A stretch of 41,771 bases of DNA, taken from Magnetococcales bacterium. Lineage in GTDB: Bacteria; Pseudomonadota; Magnetococcia; Magnetococcales; UBA8363. The position numbers were made by a program, and so were the translations under genes. Location: contig JADFYU010000026.1 in the NCBI GenBank assembly GCA_015232865.1, positions 1-41,771 on the forward strand, read 5' to 3'. This document shows, in pieces, positions 23,484-32,003 of the stretch; positions within the stretch are counted from its first letter, which is position 1; every line of letters starts with the position of its first letter. The notes under the pieces are model-generated. The model ran no database searches and was not told the origin of the DNA. It saw nothing but the letters and a program-made list of their open reading frames with translations.

Positions 23484-25283
23484 ATGTCCATTCTTCAAGC
23501 CATGTTTTCAGGGTCCAGCGCACTCATCAATTTTGGTGAAGCGATGACCGTTATTGGTAACAACCTTGCCAATGCCAATACCACCTCCTTCAAATCCAGT
23601 TCGACCGCCTTCCAGGATGTCCTGATCCAGACGGTCGGAACCCAGGGCAGCGGCGCCAGTACCCAGGTGGGAACCGGTGTTGGTCTCGGAGCGATCAGTC
23701 AGGATATGACGCAAGGCTCTTTTACGCCATCGGCCAGTGTGACCGATCTTTCCATCGATGGAAAAGGGTTCTTCATGGTCAAGGATATCAGTCTTTCGGC
23801 TGATGGCGAGGTGGATCAATCCGGTAAACCGTTGGATATCTTCTACTCTCGTGACGGTGGTTTTAAACGGGATGTCAACGGTGACCTCATCAACTCCGGT
23901 GGTTTGGTGTTGCAGGGTTGGGAGTTGGATGAAGATGGTAATCAGGTGGCCGGTGGCACCGATGATATCAACTTTACAAAATTCAATGTCGCCGACCCGA
24001 CCCCGACCACGTTGGTTGAAGCCAGTCTTATTCTCGACGCCGGTGTCACGGCCAAGGATGTCAATACCGTCTACAATCCCAACGATCCGACCACCTACGA
24101 TTTTTCAACGTCGGTCCGTGTTTTTGATAGTCGTGGTAGCGGCCATAACGTCGAATTGCAGTTCACCAAGCTACCCATGGCGGTTGCCGCGACAGTTGTC
24201 GGGCAAAATGGAAACAATACCATCGGTATGGATCTGAGTGAAGAGGCCAATGTTACCCTGACATTCACCCCGATTGGTGGGGGTACGGCCATTACCGCTG
24301 ACGCGGTCACTTTGCCGGCTGGCAATAATCAAGTGGATTTGACGACCCTGACCTCTGGAACGGCTACCCAGCCGATTTTGGACCAGGATGTGCGCTATAA
24401 AATCAGTTATGACGTGACGCCGACCGATGCAACCAGTACCGCGACGACTATTTTGACCGGTATGACCGGTGACGATGGAACGGCAGAAATTGTCGGTGAA
24501 GATTCTGACAATATCTGGACTTGGCATATGGTCGTTCAAACCGACGAGTTGGATCAAGCACAACAAGGTACGGGTACGCTGACGGCTCTGGATCTCGATT
24601 CGGACAACGTTAAAGCGGCGGCAACCAACGCCGGCTATACGACGGGTCGTCTGGAGTTCGACTCCAAAGGCAAGTTGATGAATGAGGGTTCAACACCGAT
24701 TACCGTCACGTTTGCCGGTGCTGAGACCCAGGAGATCCTGTTTGATTTTGGTGATGCGATCGGAACCAATGGTGATGCGACCAATGATTTTAACAAAGCC
24801 ACCTTGGATCTGATCTATGAAGATGCGGTGGTGGTTTCGGATACCGGAAATACGGGTGGACTGGGCACTAAGGCGCAAAACCTTGATTTTACCAGCAATA
24901 GTCTCAAGCAAAATGGGTTTACGGCAGGATTCCTGGACCAGTTGTCGGTTTCTGCCGACGGAACCATCAGTGCCAGCTATACCAACAACCAAACCAAAGA
25001 TCTGTTTCAAATTTCCCTGGTGGATTTTCGGGATGAGGGAGCCTTGGAGCAGGTTGGGGCCAACCTGTTTGCTGAAACGTTGGGGTCCGGCATTCCTCTG
25101 GTTGGTGCGGCTGAAACCGGCCGGCTCGGCAGTGTCGTCTCCTTCTCCCTGGAGCAGTCCAACGTTGACATGTCCACCGAGTTTGTCCGTATGATCACGA
25201 TTCAGCGTGGATTTCAGGCCAACTCTCGTATCGTGACGGTTACCGATGGCATGCTGGAGGAGTTGATTTCGCTCAAACGATAA
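23484..25283 (+). CDS. flgE: Flagellar hook protein FlgE
   Basis: FlgE is the structural subunit of the hook, exported by the flagellar type III system. The N-terminal rod/hook domain is readable (SALINFGEAMTVIGNNLANA, then NTTSFK), as is the C-terminal helix (SNVDMSTEFVRMITIQRGFQ then ANSRIV and MLEELISLKR) that forms the inner hook core. The central part (about residues 90-520) is Thr/Asp/Gly-rich and variable, as expected for the surface-exposed hook domains. At 599 residues it is longer than enterobacterial FlgE (about 400), owing to a large middle region. It has no Cys-dependent or other processing motif that I can see. The ATG has CAGGAG upstream. Confidence 0.95.
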   Translation: MSILQAMFSGSSALINFGEAMTVIGNNLANANTTSFKSSSTAFQDVLIQTVGTQGSGASTQVGTGVGLGAISQDMTQGSFTPSASVTDLSIDGKGFFMVKDISLSADGEVDQSGKPLDIFYSRDGGFKRDVNGDLINSGGLVLQGWELDEDGNQVAGGTDDINFTKFNVADPTPTTLVEASLILDAGVTAKDVNTVYNPNDPTTYDFSTSVRVFDSRGSGHNVELQFTKLPMAVAATVVGQNGNNTIGMDLSEEANVTLTFTPIGGGTAITADAVTLPAGNNQVDLTTLTSGTATQPILDQDVRYKISYDVTPTDATSTATTILTGMTGDDGTAEIVGEDSDNIWTWHMVVQTDELDQAQQGTGTLTALDLDSDNVKAAATNAGYTTGRLEFDSKGKLMNEGSTPITVTFAGAETQEILFDFGDAIGTNGDATNDFNKATLDLIYEDAVVVSDTGNTGGLGTKAQNLDFTSNSLKQNGFTAGFLDQLSVSADGTISASYTNNQTKDLFQISLVDFRDEGALEQVGANLFAETLGSGIPLVGAAETGRLGSVVSFSLEQSNVDMSTEFVRMITIQRGFQANSRIVTVTDGMLEELISLKR

Positions 25284-25445
25284 AGGTCATGACGGGTGAA
25301 CGATCCGGGTCGGCCCTGGTTTGGGACTCGCTTGGAGATAAAATGAATTTTGTTACGGTAGAGACATTGTGAATGGGTGTTTGACCTGTTACAATTTGGA
25401 CGATTCTCAATCCAGAACTAATTTAATGCAAAGAATGGGTGTGTC

Positions 25446-25943
25446 ATGGCGGAAGACGCGGAACAGGAAGAAGGATCAGGTGGCGGCGGAATCATGAAGA
25501 TCATCCTCCCGGTGGTGGCACTGTTGATCGGTGCTGGCGGGGGGTACTATCTGGGTGGCTCCATGACGGAAAAGAGTATCCAGGAAGCCGAACAGCTGGA
25601 ACCCAGTGCGGAGAGGATCAGTAAAGATCCGGTCGAAATGGTCGGAGGCATGTTCAAACTGGATCCCTTTGTGGTCAACCTCAACGAACCCCGAGGTAAT
25701 CGCTATCTTAAAACCACGATTCAACTGGAGATGGATTCAGAAGAGTTGCAGGCGGAATTGGAACGGCGCAGCGCGCAGCTCCAAGACGTCATCCTCTCTC
25801 TGCTGACCTCAAAATCCTCCAAAGAGTTGCAGGCGCTGGAAGGAAAGTTTCGGTTGCGGGAAGAGCTGTTATCTCGGATCAATGCCTTGTTGGTTAACGG
25901 TGTTGTGACGCGCGTTTATTTCACTGAATTCGTTATTCAGTAA
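25446..25943 (+). CDS. fliL: Flagellar basal body-associated protein FliL
   Basis: A 165-residue single-pass inner-membrane protein that surrounds the stators. A short acidic, Gly-rich cytoplasmic N-terminus is followed by one membrane segment (about residues 17-40, MKIILPVVALLIGAGGGYYL) and the periplasmic FliL domain with FKLDPFVVNLNEPRGNRYLK, DVILSLLTSKSSKELQ and the terminal VYFTEFVIQ, all family hallmarks. It precedes fliM by 22 bp in the conserved fliL-fliM-fliN-fliO-fliP order. The 162-bp gap after flgE may hold a promoter, though no convincing one is visible. Confidence 0.95.
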   Translation: MAEDAEQEEGSGGGGIMKIILPVVALLIGAGGGYYLGGSMTEKSIQEAEQLEPSAERISKDPVEMVGGMFKLDPFVVNLNEPRGNRYLKTTIQLEMDSEELQAELERRSAQLQDVILSLLTSKSSKELQALEGKFRLREELLSRINALLVNGVVTRVYFTEFVIQ

Positions 25944-25965
25944 AGCGACAGGCTTTGGGTGAATC

Positions 25966-26961
25966 ATGACGCAACTTTTATCGACGGAAGAGATTGATGC
26001 CCTGATGAAAGGGTTGGAGGAGGGCTCCATCGACCTGGATGCGGTCGAGGAGGAACTTCCGACCACCGCACAGGACGAGCGGGTCACCTCCTTTTTCTTC
26101 GGTCAGAAAACCTCTATTCGGGCCGGTGCGCTGCCGGGCCTGGACCTGATCAATGAACATCTGGCGTCTCAGCTCTCCTTCAAAATGAGCCAGAAGGTGG
26201 GTCGTGAGGTCCATGTTCAACCCAAGGCGACAACCAACCAGATCTTTGGACGGTTTTTGCACTCCCTTGATCCGCCTATTTTTATCAACATCCTTCGGGT
26301 CGAACCCTCTCAATCCATGGCGCTTATCTCCATAGATGGCGAGGTGATGTACCAGATTCTGGAAGGATTTTTTGGTGGTGTCGGCGATTCCGAGCGACCG
26401 TTCCGTAATTTTTCTCCCTTCGAAATGAAGGTGATCGATCGGATTATGGATGTGACTCGGGAGCAGATTGAACTCTCCTGGAAAAAGTTGGATGATTCCT
26501 TCAAACTGATTTTAACCCGTTGGGAGAACCAACCCCAATTTGCAGCGGTCATGCCTTTGGATGAGACGGTTTTCCTGATTAGTTTCTCCATCGAAGTCGG
26601 GGACGCGGAAGGAACGTTGACCATCTGCTATCCGTCGGTCATCTTGGAACTCTTCAAGCAACAGCTCAAAGTGGGTTTCCAACAGAAAGACAAAATCGAG
26701 GGATCCTCGGCCTGGATGGCTTCCTTGACCCACGAATTGAGCCTGGTCGAGTTAATGGTGGCGCCGGTTATATCCAAGGAAGAGATGACGGTAAAAGATA
26801 TGATCGAACTGAAAAAAGGCGACATCATCACCTTGAGTCATGATATGTCGGAAGAGATGTCGGTGGATGTCGAAGGAATCACCAAGTTCAGAGGGTTGGC
26901 TGGCGTAGTGGATGGCAAGCGGGCGGTTCGAATCACGTCGGTCGTCAAAGAAGACGATTGA
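25966..26961 (+). CDS. fliM: Flagellar motor switch protein FliM
   Basis: FliM is the C-ring switch component that binds CheY~P. The N-terminal peptide MTQLLSTEEIDALMKG has the LS-x2-EIDAL CheY-binding motif, the direct link to the cheY genes in this window. The middle CheC-like domain (about residues 45-230) is followed by a C-terminal SpoA/FliN-like domain (about 250-325, DMIELKKGDIITL and GLAGVVDGKRAVRI). At 331 residues it has normal length. fliN follows after 54 bp. Confidence 0.96.
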   Translation: MTQLLSTEEIDALMKGLEEGSIDLDAVEEELPTTAQDERVTSFFFGQKTSIRAGALPGLDLINEHLASQLSFKMSQKVGREVHVQPKATTNQIFGRFLHSLDPPIFINILRVEPSQSMALISIDGEVMYQILEGFFGGVGDSERPFRNFSPFEMKVIDRIMDVTREQIELSWKKLDDSFKLILTRWENQPQFAAVMPLDETVFLISFSIEVGDAEGTLTICYPSVILELFKQQLKVGFQQKDKIEGSSAWMASLTHELSLVELMVAPVISKEEMTVKDMIELKKGDIITLSHDMSEEMSVDVEGITKFRGLAGVVDGKRAVRITSVVKEDD

Positions 26962-27015
26962 TGAGATCGATTACCCTTTTTAAAATGAACCGTAACAACG
27001 TGAAGAGAGTGGACC

Positions 27016-27405
27016 ATGGCTGAAGACGATTTTGAAGATCCGATGATGGATGCGATTGAGGGAGATCTCTTGGGAGATGTGGATCTTGGTGAAGATAGGC
27101 CGGTCTCTCGCTCCAGTGCTTCGCTCGATTCCGATGGAGTTCCAAAAAATTTGGAACTGCTCATGGATGTTCCGCTGGAGGTCTCGGTTCGTTTGGGTCA
27201 GATCAAAATGCAGGTCAGAGATCTGCTCAAACTCAACAAAGGCTCTCTCATCGAGTTGGAGAAAGAGGCCGACGACCCCTTGGAAATTCATGTCAACAAT
27301 CGCCTGATGGCCTATGGTGAGGTGGTCATGATCAAGGACAAGCTGGGCATTCGCATTACCGATATCGTCTCCCTGAATGAGCGTCTGGAGAATTTGCGCG
27401 GATGA
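27016..27405 (+). CDS. fliN: Flagellar motor switch protein FliN
   Basis: FliN is a C-ring protein that forms the lower ring with FliM. An acidic N-terminal extension (about 45 residues) leads to a SpoA domain: LLMDVPLEVSVRLGQIKM, VRDLLKLNKGSLIELEK, and DPLEIHVNNRLMAYGEVVMI. The C-terminal KLGIRITDIVSLNERLENL is typical. The stop codon overlaps the fliO start as ATGA, so translation is coupled. Confidence 0.96.
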   Translation: MAEDDFEDPMMDAIEGDLLGDVDLGEDRPVSRSSASLDSDGVPKNLELLMDVPLEVSVRLGQIKMQVRDLLKLNKGSLIELEKEADDPLEIHVNNRLMAYGEVVMIKDKLGIRITDIVSLNERLENLRG

Positions 27406-27863
27406 TTCCAAGCCTGGGAATGGCAGCAAAACGAGCGGTGGATGTTCCCATCTGCTTGAGAGAGAGTTTTAAGCGAATCGGCAAGGTAACCCCTTGCCTT
27501 TTGGCGTTTTTTCTTCAATTGTTCCTCCTTGCGTCCCTCCATGCCGCTGGTAATGAACCTCCCGTGGCGGAGGTTCCCATCGACCTGATGGCCGAAGGCT
27601 TGGAAGTAGCCGGCTACTTAATCCTGCTGATGATTTTTGCTGCGATCATGGTTCGGGTTGGCAAACGGTTCCAGCCACGCATGGGGGCCTCTGGTCTGAT
27701 CCAGATCGAGGATGGTCATAATCTGGCTCCGGGTGTTGGGGTTCGCTTGGTTCGGGTTGGCTCTCGCGCCTGGTTGGTCGGTGTTACCCGTGAGCGGGTT
27801 TCCCTGTTGGCAGAAATGAGTGTAGAAGAGATGCGGTCAGCAGCCAAGGAGAGTACATCGTGA
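27402..27863 (+). CDS. fliO: Flagellar biosynthetic protein FliO
   Basis: A small membrane protein that assists assembly of the FliP ring of the flagellar export gate. The N-terminus holds a hydrophobic segment (about residues 30-48, possibly a signal sequence) and a main membrane helix near 68-88 (EVAGYLILLMIFAAIMVRVG). The cytoplasmic tail carries the FliO pattern GVGVRLVRVGSRAWLVGVT. FliO is poorly conserved, and the call rests strongly on its position between fliN and fliP, overlapping both (ATGA and GTGA). Confidence 0.85.
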   Translation: MIPSLGMAAKRAVDVPICLRESFKRIGKVTPCLLAFFLQLFLLASLHAAGNEPPVAEVPIDLMAEGLEVAGYLILLMIFAAIMVRVGKRFQPRMGASGLIQIEDGHNLAPGVGVRLVRVGSRAWLVGVTRERVSLLAEMSVEEMRSAAKESTS

Positions 27864-28642
27864 AAAAAGGCATGCTTCGCCCAGCTGTCTGGTTGGCCTT
27901 TCTTCTCAGCCCTGTTGTGGCCTGGCTGGTGATCGATCCCCTGTTTGCTGCCGATATTACCCTGCCGGGCGTCAGTTTTTCCACCGGCGAGGCGGTCGGC
28001 AAGGCCGATCCCGATCAGGTCGGAACCGGATTGCAAATTCTAGCCTTCATGACCCTGTTCTCATTGGCTCCGGGTCTGCTGGTCATGGTGACCTCCTTTA
28101 CCCGCGTGGTCGTGGTCCTCTCGTTTGTTCGTCAGGCCATGGGGCTTCAGGGCCAGCCACCCAACCAGGTTCTTATCTCTCTGGCTCTGTTTATCACTTT
28201 TTTTGTCATGGGGCCGGTTTTTGATCGGGCCTATGACAACGGCCTGCGCCCCTATCTGGATAAGCAGATCAACGAAGAGCAGGCTTGGGAGCGGGTCTCC
28301 GCGCCGGTTAAAAGTTTTATGCTGCGTCAGACACGGGTAAAGGATCTGGAACTGTTCATGCGCCTGTCCGGCATCGAAAAAGCACCAAGCCCGGATGATG
28401 TGCCTCTGCGTCTGGTGGTGCCGGCCTTCATGATTTCTGAGCTTAAAACCGCCTTCCAAATTGGATTTATGATCTATCTGCCTTTTCTCATCGTCGATAT
28501 GGTTGTGGCCAGCGTGGTTATGTCCATGGGCATGATGATGCTTCCACCATTGGTTATCTCCATGCCGGTCAAGCTGATCCTGTTCGTGTTGGTCGATGGC
28601 TGGTCCTTGGTGGTCGGTTCTTTGGTACAGTCCTTTAAATAA
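27860..28642 (+). CDS. fliP: Flagellar export gate protein FliP
   Basis: FliP is the core pore subunit of the flagellar type III export gate (FliP5FliQ4FliR1). Readable features are an N-terminal signal-like segment (VWLAFLLSPVVAWLVI), then FTRVVVVLSFVRQAMGLQG, PPNQVLISLALFITFFVMGP, and the C-terminal helices DMVVASVVMSMGMMMLPP and PVKLILFVLVDGWSLVVGSL. Length 260 is normal. The GTG start overlaps the fliO stop and has AAGGAGAG upstream. fliQ and fliR, the usual next genes, are absent here; a TPR-sulfotransferase follows instead. Confidence 0.95.
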   Translation: MKKGMLRPAVWLAFLLSPVVAWLVIDPLFAADITLPGVSFSTGEAVGKADPDQVGTGLQILAFMTLFSLAPGLLVMVTSFTRVVVVLSFVRQAMGLQGQPPNQVLISLALFITFFVMGPVFDRAYDNGLRPYLDKQINEEQAWERVSAPVKSFMLRQTRVKDLELFMRLSGIEKAPSPDDVPLRLVVPAFMISELKTAFQIGFMIYLPFLIVDMVVASVVMSMGMMMLPPLVISMPVKLILFVLVDGWSLVVGSLVQSFK

Positions 28643-28662
28643 ATAATTTTTGAGCATTTTCC

Positions 28663-30318
28663 ATGCAATCTCCACAATCGTTGGACGAGCGTTTGCAGGG
28701 GGCTTTGGCCCGTTGTCGGAGTCATCCTCAGGCAGCCGAGTCGCTCTACGACATGATTTCTCTTCTCTGTGAAGCGGGGCAGTTGGACGTTGCGGAATCG
28801 ACGTTGGCGACTTTCGTCGATCTTCATGGCCAGCAGGCCGAATTTCATCAATGGTTGGGACAGATCGCCTTTTTGAAAAATTTCTATGATCGAGCGGTTG
28901 TTTGTTTGACAAAAGCCCTTGAGTTGGACCCGGAGCGGATGTTGGCCAAAAAATGGTTGGGACTGGCCTGTTTTCAGTTGGACCGGTATTCTCAGGCGAT
29001 CCCGCTATTTAGGGAATTTTTACTGCAATGTCCGATGGATATTCAGGTTGAAAACGGCTTGGGGGTGGCTTTGGCCCAATCGGGGTCTGCTCAGGAGGGG
29101 TGTGCGGTGCTTTCGGGATGCGTACAGCGAAACCCGAAAAATCCCGCGTTATTGACCAATCTCGGAGATGCTCTGGCTATTCTTGGTGAAAATGGGCAGG
29201 CCATCGCCTGTTATCGTCGTGCGCTTGAAGCCGACTCCCGGTTTGGTCAGGCTCACTCTGGTCTGATGTCCTGTGAAAAATATCAGGATGTGGATCACCC
29301 GGATTTGGTTCGGGCGCTAGAGGTGGTAGAGCGGGGGGGATTGACGGCACACGATCAGGCCGGCATCCGTTTCGCATTGGGAAAAGCTTTCAACGATTGT
29401 CGGTCGTTTGACCGGGCCTTCGAGCAGTATGCGTTGGGCAATGATTTGCGTCGTAAAATGAATAAACCTTTTAATGAACGGGTTTATGGCCTCTATTTTC
29501 AGCAGATCAGAGAGACCTTTTCAGAAGCGTTTTTCCAACAGGCCAAATGGCGTGGTTCCGAGTCGCAAAGGCCGGTTTTGATCGTCGGTATGTACCGGTC
29601 CGGTACCTCTTTGGTTGAGCAGATTCTTTCCAGCCATGCCGATGTTTTTGGGGCCGGAGAGTTGCTTTGGCTGAGTCAGGCTGCCGCCAACCTGCCGCAA
29701 CGTTATGGTCTGGGTCAGCAGCACTATCCCATGGCCGCTTTGGCCATGACCGATTCGGCTGCAGCACAGATTGCCAGCGAGTATGAGGCGGAGTTGATTC
29801 GGGTAGCCGGCTCTGCGGATTTCAGGCGGATTGTCGATAAGATGCCGCATAACTATTTCTACCTGGGGCTGCTGGCCCTGCTGTTTCCGAATGCCCGAAT
29901 CATCCACTGTCGGCGGAATCCGATGGATGCCTGTCTTTCCATCTTTTTTCAGGATTTTACAAAAAATCTCAGCTATACCAATACGCTCTCTGACCTGGGT
30001 CGTTACTATGGGTTGTATCATCAACTGATGTTGCACTGGCAAGCCCATCTACCTCTGCCGATTCTTGAGGTCGATTATGAAACGCTGGTTGCCAATCCTG
30101 AAGAGGAGAGTCGTCGCCTGATTCGGTATCTCGATCTTCCCTGGGATGAGGCCTGTTTGCAGCCGCACAAAAAAAAGCGCACCGTCAATACAGCCAGCCA
30201 TTGGCAGGTGAGACAAGCCATTCACACCCAATCCAAGAATCGTTGGAAAAATTATGAGAAACACCTGCAACCCCTGATTGAAAGCCTCGGCCCGTTGGCC
30301 AATCCGCATCAAACGTAA
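28663..30318 (+). CDS. TPR-repeat protein with C-terminal sulfotransferase domain
   Basis: A 551-residue fusion. Residues ~1-210 are helical tetratricopeptide-like repeats (for example AFLKNFYDRAVVCLTKALEL and LGENGQAIACYRRALEAD). The C-terminal half is a PAPS-dependent sulfotransferase: the 5'-phosphosulfate loop VGMYRSGTSLVEQIL (about residues 305-320), DKMPHNYFYLGLLALLFPN, and the 3'-phosphate motif CRRNPMDACLSIFF near 415-430. Such proteins transfer sulfate from PAPS to carbohydrate or tyrosine hydroxyls; the acceptor is unknown. It starts 21 bp after fliP, so it is probably cotranscribed with the flagellar genes. Inference: it may sulfate a flagellar or surface glycan. No signal peptide is present. 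Confidence 0.88.
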   Translation: MQSPQSLDERLQGALARCRSHPQAAESLYDMISLLCEAGQLDVAESTLATFVDLHGQQAEFHQWLGQIAFLKNFYDRAVVCLTKALELDPERMLAKKWLGLACFQLDRYSQAIPLFREFLLQCPMDIQVENGLGVALAQSGSAQEGCAVLSGCVQRNPKNPALLTNLGDALAILGENGQAIACYRRALEADSRFGQAHSGLMSCEKYQDVDHPDLVRALEVVERGGLTAHDQAGIRFALGKAFNDCRSFDRAFEQYALGNDLRRKMNKPFNERVYGLYFQQIRETFSEAFFQQAKWRGSESQRPVLIVGMYRSGTSLVEQILSSHADVFGAGELLWLSQAAANLPQRYGLGQQHYPMAALAMTDSAAAQIASEYEAELIRVAGSADFRRIVDKMPHNYFYLGLLALLFPNARIIHCRRNPMDACLSIFFQDFTKNLSYTNTLSDLGRYYGLYHQLMLHWQAHLPLPILEVDYETLVANPEEESRRLIRYLDLPWDEACLQPHKKKRTVNTASHWQVRQAIHTQSKNRWKNYEKHLQPLIESLGPLANPHQT

Positions 30319-30424
30319 ATAGGGCGCACCGGATTCAAGAGTGTCTATTGACCGCGACTAAAGAGTGTGGCAGAGTGCTCCTTAGTGTTGTTGAGAGGGA
30401 TAGCCACTATTCCCCAACCCTAAA

Positions 30425-30500
<76 letters not shown>

Positions 30501-30508
30501 ATAAAATC

Positions 30509-30545
30509 AAGGGGTTAGGCGCGCGATGTCTAGCCCCTTTTTTTT
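30509..30545 (+). terminator. Rho-independent terminator after tRNA-Lys
   Basis: A 10-bp stem (30509-30518 with 30530-30539, one G-T pair) with an 11-nt loop runs into a T-tract to 30545, starting 9 nt after the tRNA CCA end. The following 127 bp up to the next gene is AT-rich without a clear promoter. Confidence 0.88.
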
Positions 30546-30672
30546 AAATCAACGATAAGTCAGTGCTCCGGCCATCGATTGATCCAGTATTGTAATGCAG
30601 TTTAAAATTGATTCTTTCCCGGTTTTGAAAATCCAAACTTTGGAGTTTGCCTTCAGATGAGTGTGGAAATAT

Positions 30673-31881
30673 ATGGTATATTTATTCGTTGGTAGGCAAA
30701 ACAATGATATAGATTGGATGGTCCCAGTCGCTCATTATTTGTCTAAAGATTCTGGAAACCAGGTGCATTATTATATTTCAAGACCGAGAATCGTTCCCCA
30801 AAAAGATTTCCGACTCCAGTTTTTATCTCAAGCTGATAACGTATTTATTCATGATATCTGGAGTATTTCTGCCTCAGGTTATTTTGAAAAGGTCTTGCGT
30901 TGGCTCTGGCGTGTCATTGATCTGAAAAAAAGTTTCTTCCGCAAGACGGTCCCGTTGATTTCATCTCGGTATTTAAGATTTTTTCCCTGGGATGAAGCCA
31001 TTCAACCTTTGTTAACAACAATAAATCCAGATGTTGTTTGTTTTGATTACACCAAAATTGATCGTCAAGGGCCTCCCAATGTACAAGGGCCGATCTATGG
31101 GTTTGGGGGTATTGCGAGGTATATCAAGGCAAAGAGTATCCCTGTCATCTCTCTGCCCCACGGACTGTGGCTTTGCACTTTTGATCATATTGCTTCAAAA
31201 CGGGACCATATGAATCAATTCGACCGGATTATCGTAGATAGTACGATCGGGTATCAAGAGATGGTAAAAAGTGGTTTGCCAGAGGAAAAACTGTTTTTGG
31301 TCGGAGCCTCTCGGTTTGATCCTGCCTGGATTAAACAACTGGGACAGATTCTTCCGCCACCTCCACCACAATATAAGACAAAGAAGTTCATTATCACTTT
31401 TTTTGCGAGTAATTTATTCTATAATTTTGATTTTAAAGGGTTGATTGAGTGGTTGCAGAGAGTGGCTTCCAACGATAACGTCCTTCTGGTTATCCAACCT
31501 CATTCTCGTGGACAAAGTGCCCGAACTTTTCGTCAGTTATCCAGAACCACAAATATCCTAATCGATGAAGAGACTTCTTCACCGGTATTAATCCGACTCT
31601 CCAATGCGGTCTCAACGATTATGTCGAGTGTTGTCGTTGAAGGCATATCGCTTGGTAAGCCGCTGTTATACCCAAAATTTCTTCAAGATCGATCAATCAA
31701 TTTTGAAGAAAAAGGGGTCTGTTTGACCGTTGAAAACCAAGAGAGTACAGAAGAAATTATTGAACAGTTGGTTGCTGGATGGCAACCGGATCAAAAAAAT
31801 GTCGATCGATTTCTTTCCGAGGATGTTTATGGTGGCGGAGGAGAGAACACCATTGAAAGAGTTGCAAAACTCCTTTCTTGA
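30673..31881 (+). CDS. GT-B-fold glycosyl/glycerophosphotransferase-like protein, surface polysaccharide
   Basis: A roughly 402-residue soluble protein with two Rossmann-like halves, resembling the GT-B / CDP-glycerophosphotransferase / UDP-GlcNAc-2-epimerase superfamily. An N-terminal half ends in ARYIKAKSIPVISLPHG. The C-terminal half has LFLVGASRFDPAWI, VLLVIQPHSR and a donor-binding-like stretch SSVVVEGISLGKPLLYP. I cannot name donor or acceptor. The ATG at 30673 is preferred; a GTG four codons upstream (30661) is possible. It opens the plus-strand polysaccharide region, 122 bp before the ABC exporter, and is visibly more AT-rich than the flagellar genes. Confidence 0.6.
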   Translation: MVYLFVGRQNNDIDWMVPVAHYLSKDSGNQVHYYISRPRIVPQKDFRLQFLSQADNVFIHDIWSISASGYFEKVLRWLWRVIDLKKSFFRKTVPLISSRYLRFFPWDEAIQPLLTTINPDVVCFDYTKIDRQGPPNVQGPIYGFGGIARYIKAKSIPVISLPHGLWLCTFDHIASKRDHMNQFDRIIVDSTIGYQEMVKSGLPEEKLFLVGASRFDPAWIKQLGQILPPPPPQYKTKKFIITFFASNLFYNFDFKGLIEWLQRVASNDNVLLVIQPHSRGQSARTFRQLSRTTNILIDEETSSPVLIRLSNAVSTIMSSVVVEGISLGKPLLYPKFLQDRSINFEEKGVCLTVENQESTEEIIEQLVAGWQPDQKNVDRFLSEDVYGGGGENTIERVAKLLS

Positions 31882-32003
31882 TGCCGGGGCGCATGTTGAC
31901 ATGTTTGTTTCCGACACGTTAGCATGCTCGGGTTGTTTTGGGCGGTTTATTTGTGTTCGTTGTATTGTTCTATTATACATTAATAATGGGGATTTAGGTT
32001 TAG

